NCBI RefSeq assembly: GCF_002000545.1
Contig: NZ_MLHL01000057.1
Coordinates: forward strand, 1-37,395
Length of the DNA stretch: 37,395 bases
Direction: 5' to 3'
From: Rodentibacter trehalosifermentans
GTDB taxonomy: Bacteria > Pseudomonadota > Gammaproteobacteria > Enterobacterales > Pasteurellaceae
A model generated the notes under the pieces. That model searched no databases, was not told the origin of the DNA, and was given only the letters and a program-made list of their open reading frames with translations. Positions within the stretch are counted from its first letter, which is position 1; each line of letters starts with the position of its first letter. Of the stretch, positions 36,325 to 37,395 are shown in pieces. The position numbers and the translations under genes are program-made.

Positions 36325-37083
36325 TTAATTTGAATTTTTTGTGACATTCAAGGGGGCAAAGGTTTGGGCGGTTGGCATCACTTCAATGCGGTTAATATTG
36401 ACATATTCAGGTTGTTGGTTGAGCCATAACACGATATTGGCAATATCTTGTGGTGTCACATATTGAACGTTTTCATAGAGTTTTTCAGCCCGTTTATCAT
36501 CACCTTTAAAACGAACGTTAGAAAATTCCGTACCGCCACAAAGCCCCGGTTCTACATTGGTTACACGGATATTTTTACCGGCGAGATCAGCACGTAAATT
36601 TAAGCTGAATTGTTTGACGAATGCTTTTGTGCCGCCATACACGTTACCACCCGGGTAAGGATAATTGCCGGCAATGGAGCCCAAATTAATGATATGCCCT
36701 TTGTTGCGCTCCACCATTTGCGGTAAAACAAAATGGGTGATATTGACTAGCCCTTTGATGTTGGTGTCGATCATGGTTTCCCAATCATCCAAATTGGCTT
36801 GATCCGCAGTTTCCAAACCCAGCGCAAGACCGGCATTATTCACAAGTAAATCAATATGTTGCCATTCAGGTGGTAAGGATTGGAGGGCTTGTTGCGTTTT
36901 TTCGCGATCAGAAATATCAAAAGCAAGAGGAAGAAATTGTTCGCCAAGTTCTGCGTGGAGAAGCGTTAACCTTTCGGTTCGGCGACCGGTACCAATGACA
37001 CGATAACCTGCGTCAATTAAGGTTCGGCAAATCGCTGTACCAAATCCGGCAGTTGCGCCGGTGATTAATGCAATTCTAGACAT
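36325..37083 (-). CDS. ydfG: Short-chain dehydrogenase YdfG (NADP-dependent serine/3-hydroxy acid dehydrogenase)
   Basis: A 252-residue classical SDR. The Rossmann motif is TGATAGFG at 8-15, the NNAG motif at 82-85, and the catalytic triad is S136 (NLGSIAG), Y149 and K153 (YGGTK). The arginine-rich GRRTERL stretch after the second strand indicates NADP preference. Relatives oxidise L-allo-threonine, L-serine and 3-hydroxypropionate. It leads the trpBA operon on the minus strand; in H. influenzae the same arrangement is known to me (HI1430-HI1432). Its link to tryptophan synthesis may be through serine, the second substrate of TrpB. GAGGAAATT precedes the ATG. Confidence 0.93.
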   Translation of the reverse strand: MSRIALITGATAGFGTAICRTLIDAGYRVIGTGRRTERLTLLHAELGEQFLPLAFDISDREKTQQALQSLPPEWQHIDLLVNNAGLALGLETADQANLDDWETMIDTNIKGLVNITHFVLPQMVERNKGHIINLGSIAGNYPYPGGNVYGGTKAFVKQFSLNLRADLAGKNIRVTNVEPGLCGGTEFSNVRFKGDDKRAEKLYENVQYVTPQDIANIVLWLNQQPEYVNINRIEVMPTAQTFAPLNVTKNSN

Positions 37084-37118
37084 ATTAATTTCCTCATTGA
37101 AATACCAAAACGGTTTTT

Positions 37119-37136
37119 ATACTACTACGCTAGTAC
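37119..37136 (-). promoter_or_regulatory. Candidate TrpR operator
   Basis: On the minus strand GTACTAGCGTAGTAGTAT agrees at 13 of 18 positions with the symmetric TrpR operator (GTACTAGTT and its complement). It lies across the predicted transcription start of ydfG-trpB-trpA, the right place for repression. Assignment rests on pattern and context. Confidence 0.6.
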
Positions 37137-37141
37137 AGGAA

Positions 37142-37170
37142 AGTATAGATTCCTAAGAAAATTTTTTGAA
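37142..37170 (-). promoter_or_regulatory. Promoter of ydfG-trpB-trpA
   Basis: On the minus strand TTCAAA (37170-37165) and TATACT (37147-37142) are 17 bp apart. Transcription would start near 37135, inside the TrpR-operator candidate, about 50 nt before the ydfG ATG. Confidence 0.6.
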
Positions 37171-37328
37171 CGAATAAACAACATAAAAATAGAATCAATT
37201 TCAACCGTATTTCGATATCACTTTAATTTTATGAAATTTTTTGTATCTCCTTGAATTTTCTTCTTTATAGAATACTCTAGCAATCATTAAAAAATACCTA
37301 TTCTAATATAAAAGAAACAATATTTTCT

Positions 37329-37395
37329 ATGAAATTCTCATTTTCTTATTTAAGTTTAAGTACCGTTTTTCTTCTTACCTCTTTTGTTCAAGCCG
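37329..37395 (+). CDS. Start of an exported protein, 3' end outside the window
   Basis: The ATG at 37329 opens 22 codons up to the window edge: MKFSFSYLSLSTVFLLTSFV then Gln-Ala, a clear Sec signal peptide with cleavage likely after Ala. The mature part lies outside the window, so the function cannot be told. An AAAGAAAC stretch 9-16 nt upstream could serve as a weak ribosome binding site. The 245-bp region before it is AT-rich and holds the divergent ydfG promoter and nothing else I recognise. Confidence 0.5.
   Translation, partial: MKFSFSYLSLSTVFLLTSFVQA

Overview
The window is a chromosomal segment from a member of the Pasteurellaceae of the Haemophilus/Aggregatibacter branch. The strongest sign is the DNA uptake sequence AAGTGCGGT. 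I find at least 26 exact copies by eye on the two strands, roughly one per 1.4 kb, several arranged as inverted pairs that act as terminators. Gene order and protein sequences also match that group as I remember it: CYTH protein-radA-lrp-ftsK-lolA-rarA, norM/ribE, pheS-pheT-ihfA-nlpC, and ydfG-trpB-trpA. No rRNA, tRNA, CRISPR array, insertion sequence, integrase or phage gene was recognised.

Layout. 1-532: an incomplete, AT-rich exported protein of unknown function on the minus strand. 718-8655: housekeeping genes on the plus strand (inorganic triphosphatase-like CYTH protein, RadA, Lrp, FtsK, LolA, RarA). 8688-15540: an accessory stretch rich in decay. It holds a SnoaL-like pseudogene with two lesions, an intact Bcr/CflA drug exporter, a fused remnant of a Crp/Fnr-type regulator and a metallo-beta-lactamase-fold hydrolase (the latter broken by a 7-bp tandem duplication), a frameshifted SbmA/YddA-type ABC transporter, and a TonB-dependent siderophore receptor whose start codon seems to be ATA. 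15717-21415: a complete thiamin salvage operon under a TPP riboswitch (thiZ-thiX-thiY-tenA-thiM-thiD-thiE) with its own terminator. 21463-25920: norM diverging from ribE, then a TPR/glycosyltransferase-like gene and a DedA gene on the minus strand. 26001-28859: rplY with a structured leader, sohB, and a lipoprotein joining a BamE-like to an OmpA-like domain. 28924-29787: a fructosamine-kinase family gene with an Asp-to-Asn change in its catalytic motif. 29974-34247: pheS-pheT-ihfA-nlpC. 34297-37170: ydfG-trpB-trpA on the minus strand, behind a promoter overlapped by a good TrpR-operator candidate. 37329-end: the first 22 codons of another exported protein.

How the genes work together. The thi operon imports a pyrimidine precursor (ThiXYZ), converts it to HMP (TenA), phosphorylates thiazole (ThiM) and HMP (ThiD), and joins them to thiamin phosphate (ThiE); no de novo gene such as thiC or thiG is present here. 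YdfG, TrpB and TrpA appear to be one tryptophan-controlled transcript. The most interesting signals are two exact copies of the other Pasteurellaceae uptake sequence (ACAAGCGGT, Actinobacillus pleuropneumoniae type) inside the thi operon, which hint at transfer between uptake-sequence clades; the cluster of broken genes just beside it; the apparent ATA start of the siderophore receptor; and a terminator-like hairpin in the rplY leader. I did not find evidence for a wholly new defence or mobile system.
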